11,099 bases of DNA from Holtiella sp036655075 (GTDB taxonomy: Bacteria; Bacillota; Clostridia; Lachnospirales; Cellulosilyticaceae): contig NZ_JAVVQU010000062.1 in the NCBI RefSeq assembly GCF_036655075.1, positions 1 through 11,099 on the forward strand. The letters run 5' to 3'. Positions 1 through 8,177 of this stretch are shown piece by piece. A program made the position numbers and the translations under genes. The first letter of the stretch is position 1, and each line of letters opens with the position of its first letter. The notes below the pieces were generated by a model. It did not search any database. It saw only the letters and a list, made by a program, of their open reading frames with translations, and was not told where the DNA came from.

Positions 1-50
1 GACACCGCCCTTTCACGGCGGTAACAGGAGTTCGATTCTCCTATGGGTCA
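1..50 (+). tRNA. tRNA-Glu (TTC), 5'-truncated by window edge
   Basis: Only the 3' part is present. The anticodon stem pairs 5-9 with 17-21 around a 7-nt loop that carries TTC at 12-14. The T arm pairs 26-30 with 38-42, and the 3' acceptor strand is 43-49 with discriminator A50. The D arm and 5' acceptor strand lie before the window. No CCA is encoded. The anticodon stem is the same as that of the tRNA-Asp gene downstream. Confidence 0.88.
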
Positions 51-84
51 TTGTAATATTAATAGCCAGCATATCACAGAATAT

Positions 85-157
<73 letters not shown>

Positions 158-164
158 TCAGTGA

Positions 165-238
165 GGGCCCTTAGCTCAGTTGGTTAGAGCATCCGGCTCA
201 TAACCGGACGGTCCCGGGTTCGAGTCCCCGAGGGCCCA
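165..238 (+). tRNA. tRNA with CAT anticodon (Ile2 or elongator Met)
   Basis: The acceptor strands 165-171 and 231-237 pair and the discriminator is A238. The anticodon stem TCCGG/CCGGA closes a CTCATAA loop with anticodon CAT. A CAT anticodon can mean elongator Met, or an Ile tRNA in which TilS converts C34 to lysidine so that it reads AUA. The acceptor sequence and CTCATAA loop resemble known bacterial Ile2 genes more than Bacillus-type elongator Met, so I lean to Ile2. It is not an initiator, because the acceptor stem is fully paired at 1-72 and the three G:C pairs of the initiator anticodon stem are absent. No CCA is encoded. Confidence 0.9.
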
Positions 239-271
239 CTGCCTAAACTATTAAATTACATACTAAAGCAA

Positions 272-345
272 GGCCCAGTGGTACAGTTGGTTAGCACGCC
301 GCCCTGTCACGGCGGAGGTCGAGGGTTCGAGTCCCTTCTGGGTCG
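272..345 (+). tRNA. tRNA-Asp (GTC)
   Basis: Acceptor strands 272-278 and 338-344 pair with one G-T pair, and the discriminator is G345, typical of Asp. The anticodon loop CTGTCAC has GTC at 306-308 in a CCGCC/GGCGG stem. The D and T arms are standard and no CCA is encoded. Only 4 nt separate it from the following tRNA-Val. Confidence 0.96.
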
Positions 346-349
346 TTTT

Positions 350-422
350 GGTCGCTTAGCTCAGCTGGGAGAGCACCTGCCTTACAAGCAGGGGGTCATA
401 GGTTCGAGCCCTATAGCGACCA
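350..422 (+). tRNA. tRNA-Val (TAC)
   Basis: Acceptor strands 350-356 and 415-421 pair and the discriminator is A422. The anticodon stem CCTGC/GCAGG carries loop CTTACAA with anticodon TAC. It sits between tRNA-Asp (4 nt upstream) and tRNA-Leu (7 nt downstream), so all are processed from one transcript. No CCA is encoded. Confidence 0.96.
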
Positions 423-429
423 TTGATAT

Positions 430-513
430 GCCCGAGTGGCGGAACTGGCAGACGCACAGGACTTAAAATCCTGCGAGCTAACCCTCGTACCGGTTCGATT
501 CCGGTCTCGGGCA
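430..513 (+). tRNA. tRNA-Leu (TAA)
   Basis: This is a class II tRNA of 84 nt. Acceptor strands 430-436 and 506-512 pair, and the discriminator is A513, as required for Leu identity. The anticodon loop CTTAAAA in a CAGGA/TCCTG stem gives TAA. The long variable arm, with GAG/CTC pairing, lies at about 474-488. No CCA is encoded. Confidence 0.96.
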
Positions 514-547
514 TATTTATAAAGTGAATAGTTAAATAAAATAATAT

Positions 548-621
<74 letters not shown>

Positions 622-664
622 TTTCTTTTAACTAGACTAAAAGATAATATAAAAATGGTAATAT

Positions 665-738
<74 letters not shown>

Positions 739-772
739 TTTATTTTTTTGCTCAAAATGCAAAAAGATGCAA

Positions 773-845
<73 letters not shown>

Positions 846-855
846 TTCTAAGTAG

Positions 856-897
856 AATAGGGTATAGAAGTATTTATGACTTCTATACCCTATTTTT
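856..897 (+). terminator. Rho-independent terminator of the tRNA operon
   Basis: A perfect 15-bp stem pairs 856-870 with 880-894 around a 9-nt loop. The stem runs into five T residues at 893-897. It ends the tRNA transcript and isolates it from the GH112 gene. Confidence 0.93.
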
Positions 898-922
898 GTA
901 TGCTGTAAAAATAATATATAAT
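896..922 (+). promoter_or_regulatory. Possible promoter of the GH112 gene
   Basis: A perfect TATAAT lies at 917-922, about 90 nt before the GH112 start. The best upstream partner is TTGTAT at 896-901, with a short 15-nt spacer that overlaps the tRNA terminator T-tract, so the -35 assignment is weak. No clear operator is visible between here and the ribosome site. Confidence 0.3.
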
Positions 923-1010
923 GCAGTCAATAAAATATATTTTCATTCCATTCTATTGTAAGTATGATTAGATTAGAAATACATTCATACAGAGGATATA
1001 GGAGGGTTAT

Positions 1011-3173
1011 ATGAAAAAAGCAAAGTCAACAGGGCGTGTAACGATACCTACCCAAATCGGGTTTGATACGGAAACTATTGAACTTATTGCAAGATGGGGA
1101 GCAGATGCAATAAGAGATTGTGATGGGACTAAATTACCTGAAACAATTAAAAAGGAAGTTGAAAAAGTATATACTACATACTTCTTAACAAGAGGAGACC
1201 AAGAGTGGGCTTACGGAAATCAAGAAGACTTACAACAATTCTATTTAATGAGTGAGTATACTCTAGCAGAAGACAGTACTGTAGAAATAGAATTATTAGA
1301 GGGATACTTTGATCAACAAATACGTATTGATGAGAGGCATGATCCTAGTGAATGGTGGGAAGTTATTGACCGAACAACCCAGACACGCATAGATAAAGAA
1401 GACTGGAAATACGAAAGCGGGAAAGTTATTGTTCAAAATAGCGTACCTTGGCATGAGTATACCGTGAGTTTTTTAGCATATGCTATATGGGACCCCACTC
1501 AGATGTATAACCATATTACAAATAACTGGGGTGACAAACTTCATGAAATGCCTTATGATGCACGAAAGCCTCAAACGAGAGCGCATATGCTAAAGATCCT
1601 TAAAGAATGGTTAGATGAAAATGAAGATTGTACAGTTGTACGTTTTACTACCTTCTTTTATCATTTCACCTTGGTATTTAATGAATTGGCCAAAGAGAAA
1701 TTTGTAGATTGGTTTGGATATAGTGCAAGTATTAGTCCAATGGCTATGGAAGCTTTTGAAGCAGCACGTGGTTATAAGTTAATACCAGAAGATATTGTAA
1801 ATAAGGGATATTATAATTCACCATTTTGTGTACCAACCAAAGCGTATTTGGACTTTTTAGACTTCCAGCAACAATTTGTATGTGAGCTTGCAGCTAAATG
1901 TGTAGAGATGGCACATGAAAGAGGCAAGGAAGCAATGATGTTTCTAGGTGATAACTGGATTGGAACAGAGCCTTATGGCAAGCATTTTGAAAAGATTCAA
2001 TTAGATGCGGTAGTTGGGTCAGTTGGAAGTGGTTCTACACTTCGTATGATTTCTGATATTCCTCATGTGAAATATACAGAGGGAAGATTCTTACCATACT
2101 TTTTCCCAGATACATTCCATGAAGGAGGCAATCCAGTAGGAGAGGCTCGTGAAAATTGGTTGTGTGCAAGACGTGCGATTATGCGTAAGCCAGTAGATCG
2201 AATAGGATATGGGGGATACTTAAGCTTAGCAGCTCAATTTCCTGATTTTGTAGAATATGTAGAGAAAGTATGTGACGAATTTAGACTGATTTATGATAAT
2301 ATTGGAGGCACAAAGCCTTATGCAGCACCATTCAAGGTAGCAGTACTCAACTGTTGGGGAAAATTAAGAAGTTGGCAAACACATATGGTGGCACATGCGC
2401 TGTGGTATAAGCAAATTTATTCTTATTTAGGTATTATAGAAGCTTTAAGTGGCATGGCAGTAGAGGTGGAATTCATAAGCTTTGATCAAATTCGTGAAGA
2501 AGGTATACCAGAAGGTGTAGGTGTTATCATTAATGCGGGTGATGTTGGGACTGCCTGGAGTGGTGGAGAAAACTGGAGTGATGAAAAGGTACTTACAACA
2601 ATCCGTAAATGGGTGCATAATGGGGGAGGATTTATTGGTATAGGTGAACCCTCAGCTTATGAAAAAGGTGGACGCTACTTCCAATTAGCAGATTTACTGG
2701 GAGTGGATAAGGAAATTGGATTTACACTTAGTACGAGAAAATACAATCAAACAGCAGTAGAGAAACACTTCCTTTTAGAAGATGTGACAGAACCCTTAGA
2801 CTTTGGAGAAGGCATGAAAAATATTTATGCTAAGCCAAAAGCTACAGTAGTACATATTGATAAGGAGGATGTAGGTATTGCTGTTAATCAATATGGAAAA
2901 GGCAGAGGTGTATATATTGCGGGACTTCCTTACAGTATTCAAAATACTAGGTTGTTATTAAGAGCATGCTATTTTGCAGCAACACAGGAAGAGCAGTATA
3001 ATAGATGGAATACCACTAACCCTTATACCGAATGTGCCTATTATCCAGAAACACATAAGGTAGCGGTTATTAATAACTCTTATGAAAAACAGCACACAAA
3101 AGTCTACTTTGAAGATGCACATTATGAGGAAATTACATTAGATCCAATGGGAATTAAATGGTTTGAACTATAA
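1011..3173 (+). CDS. lnpA: GH112 beta-galactoside phosphorylase (galacto-N-biose/lacto-N-biose phosphorylase type)
   Basis: This 720-residue cytoplasmic enzyme is predicted to phosphorolyse beta-1,3-galactosyl-HexNAc (galacto-N-biose, lacto-N-biose) to alpha-galactose 1-phosphate plus the HexNAc. The protein follows the family order: TIM-barrel catalytic domain (about 5-435), central Rossmann-like domain (about 440-665) and a small C-terminal beta domain. Against the Bifidobacterium longum enzyme as I recall it, the catalytic acid Asp313 corresponds to D314 in GDNWIGTEP. Phosphate-binding Arg32, Arg210 and Arg358 correspond to R35, R211 and R359, and Ser336 to S337. Val162 of the acceptor region is T163 here. 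The protein is about 30 residues shorter than that enzyme, apparently in the central domain. There is no signal peptide. The ATG at 1011 follows an AGGAGGG ribosome site at 1000-1006. The gene is monocistronic, with a terminator at 3186. Some GH112 members instead use galactosyl-beta-1,4-rhamnose, so the acceptor sugar is inferred rather than proven. Confidence 0.93.
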   Translation: MKKAKSTGRVTIPTQIGFDTETIELIARWGADAIRDCDGTKLPETIKKEVEKVYTTYFLTRGDQEWAYGNQEDLQQFYLMSEYTLAEDSTVEIELLEGYFDQQIRIDERHDPSEWWEVIDRTTQTRIDKEDWKYESGKVIVQNSVPWHEYTVSFLAYAIWDPTQMYNHITNNWGDKLHEMPYDARKPQTRAHMLKILKEWLDENEDCTVVRFTTFFYHFTLVFNELAKEKFVDWFGYSASISPMAMEAFEAARGYKLIPEDIVNKGYYNSPFCVPTKAYLDFLDFQQQFVCELAAKCVEMAHERGKEAMMFLGDNWIGTEPYGKHFEKIQLDAVVGSVGSGSTLRMISDIPHVKYTEGRFLPYFFPDTFHEGGNPVGEARENWLCARRAIMRKPVDRIGYGGYLSLAAQFPDFVEYVEKVCDEFRLIYDNIGGTKPYAAPFKVAVLNCWGKLRSWQTHMVAHALWYKQIYSYLGIIEALSGMAVEVEFISFDQIREEGIPEGVGVIINAGDVGTAWSGGENWSDEKVLTTIRKWVHNGGGFIGIGEPSAYEKGGRYFQLADLLGVDKEIGFTLSTRKYNQTAVEKHFLLEDVTEPLDFGEGMKNIYAKPKATVVHIDKEDVGIAVNQYGKGRGVYIAGLPYSIQNTRLLLRACYFAATQEEQYNRWNTTNPYTECAYYPETHKVAVINNSYEKQHTKVYFEDAHYEEITLDPMGIKWFEL

Positions 3174-3185
3174 GGAAAATACTAG

Positions 3186-3225
3186 AACACCTCCATTCAT
3201 AGAGTAATTGAATGGGGGTGTTTTT
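3186..3225 (+). terminator. Rho-independent terminator after the GH112 gene
   Basis: A 14-bp stem with one G-T pair joins 3186-3199 to 3209-3222, with a 9-nt loop and a T-run to 3225. It lies 12 nt after the stop codon, so the GH112 gene forms its own transcription unit separate from the kinase-regulator pair. Confidence 0.9.
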
Positions 3226-3251
3226 GTATGAAAAAATATGCATATAATATA

Positions 3252-3269
3252 AAATTTATTAGTAAATTT
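3252..3269. repeat. Small inverted repeat upstream of the kinase promoter
   Basis: AAATTTA (3252-3258) and TAAATTT (3263-3269) form a perfect 7-bp inverted repeat with a 4-nt centre, 19 nt before the proposed -35. It could be an operator, but it is pure A/T in an AT-rich spacer and may be chance. Confidence 0.3.
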
Positions 3270-3288
3270 CAATAAAAATAATAAAATT

Positions 3289-3317
3289 TTGCTAAAAATG
3301 ATGAAATATAATATAAT
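3289..3317 (+). promoter_or_regulatory. Sigma-A-type promoter of the kinase-regulator operon
   Basis: TTGCTA at 3289-3294 and a perfect TATAAT at 3312-3317 are separated by 17 nt, about 42 nt before the kinase start. The surrounding DNA is extremely AT-rich, so other TATAAT matches (3243-3248, 3307-3312) also occur. This pair has the best spacing. Confidence 0.55.
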
Positions 3318-3343
3318 GAAATATAAACATAGATTTAAAAATG

Positions 3344-3349
3344 AAAGGA
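3344..3349 (+). promoter_or_regulatory. Ribosome binding site fixing the TTG start of the kinase
   Basis: AAAGGA lies 9 nt before the TTG at 3359-3361. ATG codons just upstream (3341, 3349) are in frames that stop within a few codons, and no in-frame ATG exists near the N terminus, so TTG is the only sensible start. Confidence 0.65.
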
Positions 3350-3358
3350 TGAAATTAT

Positions 3359-5110
3359 TTGAGGCATAAGATAAAATTGAAACTTCGTAATATATCTATT
3401 GAAAAGAGATTAGCTTATGCATTTTTCTTATTATCGTTAATTCCTATATTAATTGTTGGAACACTATCTACTAAGATTGCTAAGGATGCTATTATAGATA
3501 AAAGTACAAATTATATTGTTCAGTTGGTGGAAGCTGTAGAAGATAATTTACAAAATGAGCTACGTAACTATGAGGTATTGCTTAATGAACTTATGGTAAA
3601 TCCTTTAGTACAAAGGGCTTTTCAAGTGTATGATATGAGTACAAATGCTGAAAAGGCAAACATGAGAAATAAAATAAGTGATATATTAATTGCTAAACTC
3701 TCATCTTATCCTTATATTCGAGATATAAAGATGGTGAACTTAGAAGAAGAAGTCATTTATCAAAGGGGATACTTGTTAAATGATGAAACACATATAAAAG
3801 ATATGACTGAATCCATAAGAGAAATAGGAGGACATGTACAGTGCTTTATCCAGCCTATTTATGGAGAAAATTATATTGTGTTATCTAAAAGGATTAATTC
3901 AGTCTATACCCAAAAAGAAGTGGGCTATATCCTATTTGTCATTAAAGAAGATGCAGTGAGAATGATTTATGAGGACTTGGATTTAGGAGAAGGTGCCAAT
4001 ATTAGTCTCATAGATCAAAGAAATCATATTATGTCTTCTCAGTATGAAAGTTATCAAGCGATATTTAGTCGAAACTTGCTGACACAGTATAAAAAAGCAG
4101 TGAACTTAAAGAAAAGTTGTTTTGAATACTTAGATGGATATAGGCGCTATACAGTTGTGGGTAGTCCTATGCAAAAGTATGGTATTGATTGTATTGCTAT
4201 CATTCCTAATAATTATTTTCTAAAAGAAATTAATGCAATGCAAGAGCAAGTTGTTTTGTTGGTTTTCACTTGCTTTATTCTATCCTTTATTGTGTCTAAG
4301 AGCATTAGTAAAAGTATTATAGATCCTTTGAAAAAATTAAAGACTTACATTGCAAGTGCTATGGAAGAAAAGTTTCACACAAAGTATGTAGATGATAGCC
4401 CAGACGAATTAGGGATGCTAGGTCGGAGCTATGTTGAAATTAATAACGAAATGCATGAGATGATTAATAAGATAGCTAGAGATGAAAAAGAGCGTAGAGA
4501 GTTAGAGCTTAACATGCTCCAAGCTCAGATTAACCCACATTTCTTATTTAATACTTTGAATTCTTTAAGATGGATTGCTATGATGAGTGGAGCAGATAGT
4601 GTAAGTGAGGGGATACTGGCTTTATCAGACCTATTAAAAAATACCATTATTCAAAAGGAACAGTATATTTCTATTGAAAATGAACTAGAAAATGTGCATA
4701 ACTATATGCTTATTCAGAAGTTACGCTATGGGGACTCCTTTAGATTAACATTAGATATAGAAGAAGACTTATTAAAATGTAAAACCTTAAAGTTTATTTT
4801 ACAACCTATTGTAGAGAATGCCATTATTCATGGAATTCGCTCAGATGAGAGTATCTTGAATATCAATATTACCCTAAAGGAAGTAGAGGATGGTCTTTGC
4901 TTTGCAGTAGAAGATGACGGCAAAGGGTTCGACATGAGCCAGATGGAATGTAATGAGCACAAGGATATTAGATTATCAGGAATAGGTATTAACAATGTAG
5001 TAGATCGTATACGTATTAACTTTGGGGAGCCATATGATGTAGAAATCCAGAGTGAAGTAGGGAGAGGTACAAGTGTAAAATTACATATTCCTAAGATGGG
5101 GGAGATCTAA
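3359..5110 (+). CDS. YesM-type sensor histidine kinase
   Basis: This 583-residue membrane sensor kinase would phosphorylate the response regulator encoded directly downstream. Segment 20-38 is the first membrane helix. Residues about 40-290 form an extracytoplasmic sensor region of the dCACHE-like kind found in this family. The second helix is about 297-314. A HAMP linker follows at about 315-370 (IDPLKKLK). The His_kinase box reads QINPHFLFN, with phospho-acceptor H394. The ATPase domain shows the N box QPIVENAIIHG (N487), the G1 box DDGKGFD (519-525), the G2 box GIGIN (541-545) and a final GRGTSVKL. All key residues are present and the length is normal. Translation starts at TTG. The gene ends with TAA directly abutting the next ATG, so the two are co-translated. 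In Clostridia such pairs usually sit beside sugar ABC importers and control them, and here a sugar-binding lipoprotein follows. The ligand is unknown. Confidence 0.93.
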   Translation: MRHKIKLKLRNISIEKRLAYAFFLLSLIPILIVGTLSTKIAKDAIIDKSTNYIVQLVEAVEDNLQNELRNYEVLLNELMVNPLVQRAFQVYDMSTNAEKANMRNKISDILIAKLSSYPYIRDIKMVNLEEEVIYQRGYLLNDETHIKDMTESIREIGGHVQCFIQPIYGENYIVLSKRINSVYTQKEVGYILFVIKEDAVRMIYEDLDLGEGANISLIDQRNHIMSSQYESYQAIFSRNLLTQYKKAVNLKKSCFEYLDGYRRYTVVGSPMQKYGIDCIAIIPNNYFLKEINAMQEQVVLLVFTCFILSFIVSKSISKSIIDPLKKLKTYIASAMEEKFHTKYVDDSPDELGMLGRSYVEINNEMHEMINKIARDEKERRELELNMLQAQINPHFLFNTLNSLRWIAMMSGADSVSEGILALSDLLKNTIIQKEQYISIENELENVHNYMLIQKLRYGDSFRLTLDIEEDLLKCKTLKFILQPIVENAIIHGIRSDESILNINITLKEVEDGLCFAVEDDGKGFDMSQMECNEHKDIRLSGIGINNVVDRIRINFGEPYDVEIQSEVGRGTSVKLHIPKMGEI

Positions 5111-6691
5111 ATGTACAAAGTATTGATTGTAGATGATGAGAAGATTATTCGCATAGGAATGAGGACTATTATAGATTGGGAATCCTATGGCTTTAAGATT
5201 AGCGAGATTGCAAGTGATGGTGAGCAAGCACTACAAGTGATACAAGAGCAGTCTATAGATTTAGTAATTACAGATATTAAGATGCCTAAGATGGATGGAA
5301 TTACATTAGTAAAAGCACTAAAGGAACAAGATTTTAAGGGACAGATTATCATGTTGACTAGTTATGGTGAGTTTGACATGGCACGTGAATGTCTTCGTTA
5401 TGGTGTGCATGACTATTTATTAAAAGGAACATTACGTTCTACAGAACTCATTAAGACATTAGATGGAGTAAGGCCCAAATTAAAGCAGCTAGAAAGAGAG
5501 AATGAAAAAGAAGAAGTAGCAGAGAATAAAGAGGATTTAGTGTGTATAGAGCAAGTTGCAAGAAAGGTACTAGGAAATAGTGAGAACAAGATAGATGGGA
5601 AGGCCTTTATAAGGGGCTATCAGTTTTTGCTTATTAAATATATTAAAAGTAAGTTTGACCAAGAAAAAAATCAGGACAAGACACTTATAAATTATCAAAT
5701 AGCTATTCAAAACATTATTACAGAAGTCATGCCTAAACAAGATAAAAGTCTGGTAATCATTGAAGGTGATTGGTGCTTATACCGTTTGCCAATACCCCAT
5801 GAGACACCTTACCAAGAAGTTCATAAAATAAGTTTACAGATTCAAAATTTGATTAAGTTATATACTAACATTAAGGTGATAGGTGTAATAGGGCGCACGG
5901 TATATACTAACAATGATTTGCAAGATTCGATTAAAAAGTGTATGCGTGTAACAGAAATGGCATTCTATACAGGCTATCAAGACATTCTGAAAGAAGAAAA
6001 GATTAACTTGATAAAGTCCTATAGGTTAAAAGAAGATGATACTTATGAAAGACGGCTCTATAAGGCGATGAGAGATGGAGAGTATGCTCAGGCTGTACAT
6101 GGTTTAGAAGCCTATATTGAACATCTAAGGAAGTATTTTGTACCACAAAGAGAAGTAGAAATTAGTCTAGATAGGATTTTGCAGCAAGTGATCTTAGATT
6201 ATGGGATTTACTTAGAAAAGGATAGACAGCATTTAGCTGAAATTATTGAACAGTATAGAAAGAGTACAACACTAGAGGAACTACAAGTCTTAATTAATGA
6301 GCTGATTTATACCATTTGTACTTCTATGGAGCAAGTTAAAGATAAGCATTATCGTAAAGAAATAGTAGAGATTATGGAGTATGTAGAAGCGCATATTGGA
6401 GAAAAAATTACTTTAACTTTCATTGCAAATCAAGTGAATATGAATGAAAGTTATATTAGTAGGTTATTTAAAAATGAGACAGGCATGAACATTATTAACT
6501 ATATTAATATTCGAAAGATGGAAAAGGCAAAGGAATTACTAAAAGAAAAGAACATGATTGTCAAAGATGTAGCCTATGCATTGGGATTTGAAGAACAATC
6601 TTATTTTAATCGTATGTTTAACAAGTATTTTGGCGTGAATCCTAAAGAATACAAAAAATGTGTAAATGAGAACATTAACAGGAGTCTCTAG
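5111..6691 (+). CDS. YesN-type response regulator, receiver plus AraC HTH
   Basis: This 526-residue cytoplasmic transcription factor is the partner of the upstream kinase. The receiver domain (1-120) has the acidic pair D8-D9, phospho-acceptor D55 in ITDIKMPKMDG, the conserved T83 and K105. A long middle region (about 140-410) without clear motifs links to a C-terminal AraC-type double HTH (about 416-517), which contains LTFIANQVNMNESYISRLFK and VAYALGFEEQSYFNRMFNKYFG, both characteristic of the family. The ATG at 5111 directly follows the kinase stop, and a GGGGGAG ribosome site (5097-5103) lies inside the kinase gene. No terminator is visible before the binding-protein gene. The probable target is the promoter at 6728-6756, but I found no clear pair of direct repeats to mark its binding site. 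Confidence 0.93.
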   Translation: MYKVLIVDDEKIIRIGMRTIIDWESYGFKISEIASDGEQALQVIQEQSIDLVITDIKMPKMDGITLVKALKEQDFKGQIIMLTSYGEFDMARECLRYGVHDYLLKGTLRSTELIKTLDGVRPKLKQLERENEKEEVAENKEDLVCIEQVARKVLGNSENKIDGKAFIRGYQFLLIKYIKSKFDQEKNQDKTLINYQIAIQNIITEVMPKQDKSLVIIEGDWCLYRLPIPHETPYQEVHKISLQIQNLIKLYTNIKVIGVIGRTVYTNNDLQDSIKKCMRVTEMAFYTGYQDILKEEKINLIKSYRLKEDDTYERRLYKAMRDGEYAQAVHGLEAYIEHLRKYFVPQREVEISLDRILQQVILDYGIYLEKDRQHLAEIIEQYRKSTTLEELQVLINELIYTICTSMEQVKDKHYRKEIVEIMEYVEAHIGEKITLTFIANQVNMNESYISRLFKNETGMNIINYINIRKMEKAKELLKEKNMIVKDVAYALGFEEQSYFNRMFNKYFGVNPKEYKKCVNENINRSL

Positions 6692-6727
6692 AGTAAAGAA
6701 TATGTAAAAGGCTGCAAATAAAATTCA

Positions 6728-6756
6728 TTTAAAACGATTAGTAAGTCTCATATAAT
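6728..6756 (+). promoter_or_regulatory. Probable promoter of the binding-protein gene
   Basis: A perfect TATAAT lies at 6751-6756, and 17 nt upstream is TTTAAA (6728-6733), a poor -35 box. A weak -35 with a good -10 is what one expects of a promoter that needs an activator, such as the AraC-type regulator encoded upstream. That link is inferred. Confidence 0.5.
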
Positions 6757-6764
6757 GAAACTAA

Positions 6765-6796
6765 CCTAATTGATAAAAGAACTTCATATTAGGAGG
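6765..6796 (+). promoter_or_regulatory. Ribosome site AGGAGG of the binding-protein gene, with overlapping inverted repeat
   Basis: AGGAGG at 6791-6796 lies 7 nt before the GTG start at 6804. CCTAAT (6765-6770) is a perfect inverted repeat of ATTAGG (6788-6793), whose last three bases are the start of the ribosome site. The loop would be 17 nt. The ribosome site itself is certain; a regulatory hairpin is speculative because a 6-bp stem with three G:C or fewer pairs is weak. Confidence 0.6.
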
Positions 6797-6803
6797 AATT
6801 ACT

Positions 6804-8177
6804 GTGAAAAGAAAGTTTATTGTAAGCTTAACAACGGTGGTAATTATAGGATCTATATTTACAGGATGTATGAGAACCTCTCAGTCAGATGCTATAAATC
6901 AAACACAAAATTCCGAAGCAGTACAACAGACATCGCAAGCACAAATAGGTGAAAACCAAGTATTAGATATTGCTGTATTTGAAGGTGGATATGGGCGTGC
7001 GTACTGGGATGCAGTAGCAGAAGCTTTTGAACTACAAAATCCCAATGTAGATGTTGTTGTAAATGCTAACCCTGAAATTGGTGATATTATTCGTCCAGAT
7101 TTACTCTCAGGTAATGCGCCAGATTTCATTTACTTGCCATCTTCTAATAAATCAGGGATTACAGATGCGCTAGTAAAGGACAAACTTTTAACAGATCTTA
7201 CAGATGTATTTGAAGATAGTGAAATTAAGAGTAAGATTTTGCCAGGATTCATAGATAATGTGGCGACACAACCCTATGGCGATGGGAAAACTTATTTAGC
7301 ACCTTTGTATTATTCTACAACAGGATTATTTTATAACAAAACTGTATTTACGCAAAATGGATGGGAAGTTCCAGTAACATGGGATGACTTCTTTGACCTT
7401 GGAGACAAAGCAAAAGAAGTAGGCCGTTCACTCTTTACATATCAAGGCTTAGATCCTGGTTATTTAGAAGCGATGCTTTTGCCAGCAATTACGGCTAAAG
7501 TAGGTCCAGAAAGTTTCATTAAAGCACTTAACTATGAAGATGGTGCTTGGGAGCAACCAGGTATTACAGAAGCCATGGGACAAATCGAAAAGATTGCAAC
7601 AGGGGACTATTTAATGGATGGAACGGTAGCCCTTAGTCATACACAAGCGCAACAACAATTTTTAAGAGGTAATGCACTCTTTATTCCATGTGGAAGTTGG
7701 CTAGAATGGGAAATGGCAGACTCTCCAAGAGAAAATGGATTTAAATGGGGATTTGCCGCAGTACCAGTCTTTGAGGAACATGATACGAAGTATGTATTTA
7801 CAACTATTGAAGAAATGTATATTCCAGTAGCATCTGATCAAATTGACTTAGCAAAAGCATTCTTGAAGTTCCAGTATTCTGATGAAGCAGTAGCGTTGAA
7901 TGCACAAAATGCTAAAGGTATTCCACCAGTAAAAGGTGCGGCAGAGCAACTTAAAGCAGTGGTATCACTAGCAACTTATGAGACTTATAAGCTATTTGAT
8001 CACGGCTATGAACCATCTATTTTAAGATTTGGGAGCGTACAAGGTACAGAAATGAGCCCAAGAAATGAATTGTTTGACCAAGTAGCTTCTGTTATGAATG
8101 GTGAGATGACAGCGGCACAGTGGGCAGCACGCATGGAAGAAGTATCTGATGCAGTCAGAGACTATGTTGTAAAATAA
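6804..8177 (+). CDS. Carbohydrate ABC transporter substrate-binding lipoprotein
   Basis: This 457-residue extracellular solute-binding protein of family 1 would be anchored to the outer face of the membrane. It starts at GTG (6804) behind AGGAGG. A lipoprotein signal peptide (KRK, then a hydrophobic stretch 5-20) ends in FTGC, with C22 as the lipidated cysteine. F at -3 is a slight departure from the usual L of the lipobox. A polar linker rich in Q and S (23-52) leads to the binding domain: LDIAVFEGGYGRAYWDAVAEAFE, then LLSGNAPDFIYLPS and YLAPLYYSTTGLFYNKTVF. These are typical of sugar-binding proteins, closest in feel to the NgcE (GlcNAc/chitobiose) group. The ORF is intact, but its usual partners, two permease genes, are present only as fragments directly downstream. 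It may pair with permeases encoded elsewhere or be an orphan. The ligand is inferred from the GH112 neighbour to be a galactosyl disaccharide. Confidence 0.9.
   Translation: MKRKFIVSLTTVVIIGSIFTGCMRTSQSDAINQTQNSEAVQQTSQAQIGENQVLDIAVFEGGYGRAYWDAVAEAFELQNPNVDVVVNANPEIGDIIRPDLLSGNAPDFIYLPSSNKSGITDALVKDKLLTDLTDVFEDSEIKSKILPGFIDNVATQPYGDGKTYLAPLYYSTTGLFYNKTVFTQNGWEVPVTWDDFFDLGDKAKEVGRSLFTYQGLDPGYLEAMLLPAITAKVGPESFIKALNYEDGAWEQPGITEAMGQIEKIATGDYLMDGTVALSHTQAQQQFLRGNALFIPCGSWLEWEMADSPRENGFKWGFAAVPVFEEHDTKYVFTTIEEMYIPVASDQIDLAKAFLKFQYSDEAVALNAQNAKGIPPVKGAAEQLKAVVSLATYETYKLFDHGYEPSILRFGSVQGTEMSPRNELFDQVASVMNGEMTAAQWAARMEEVSDAVRDYVVK

Noticed and set aside
6770..7129. Short ORFs over the start of the binding-protein gene on both strands
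   Set aside because: They lie in other frames of the lipoprotein gene, whose signal peptide and ribosome site are clear.
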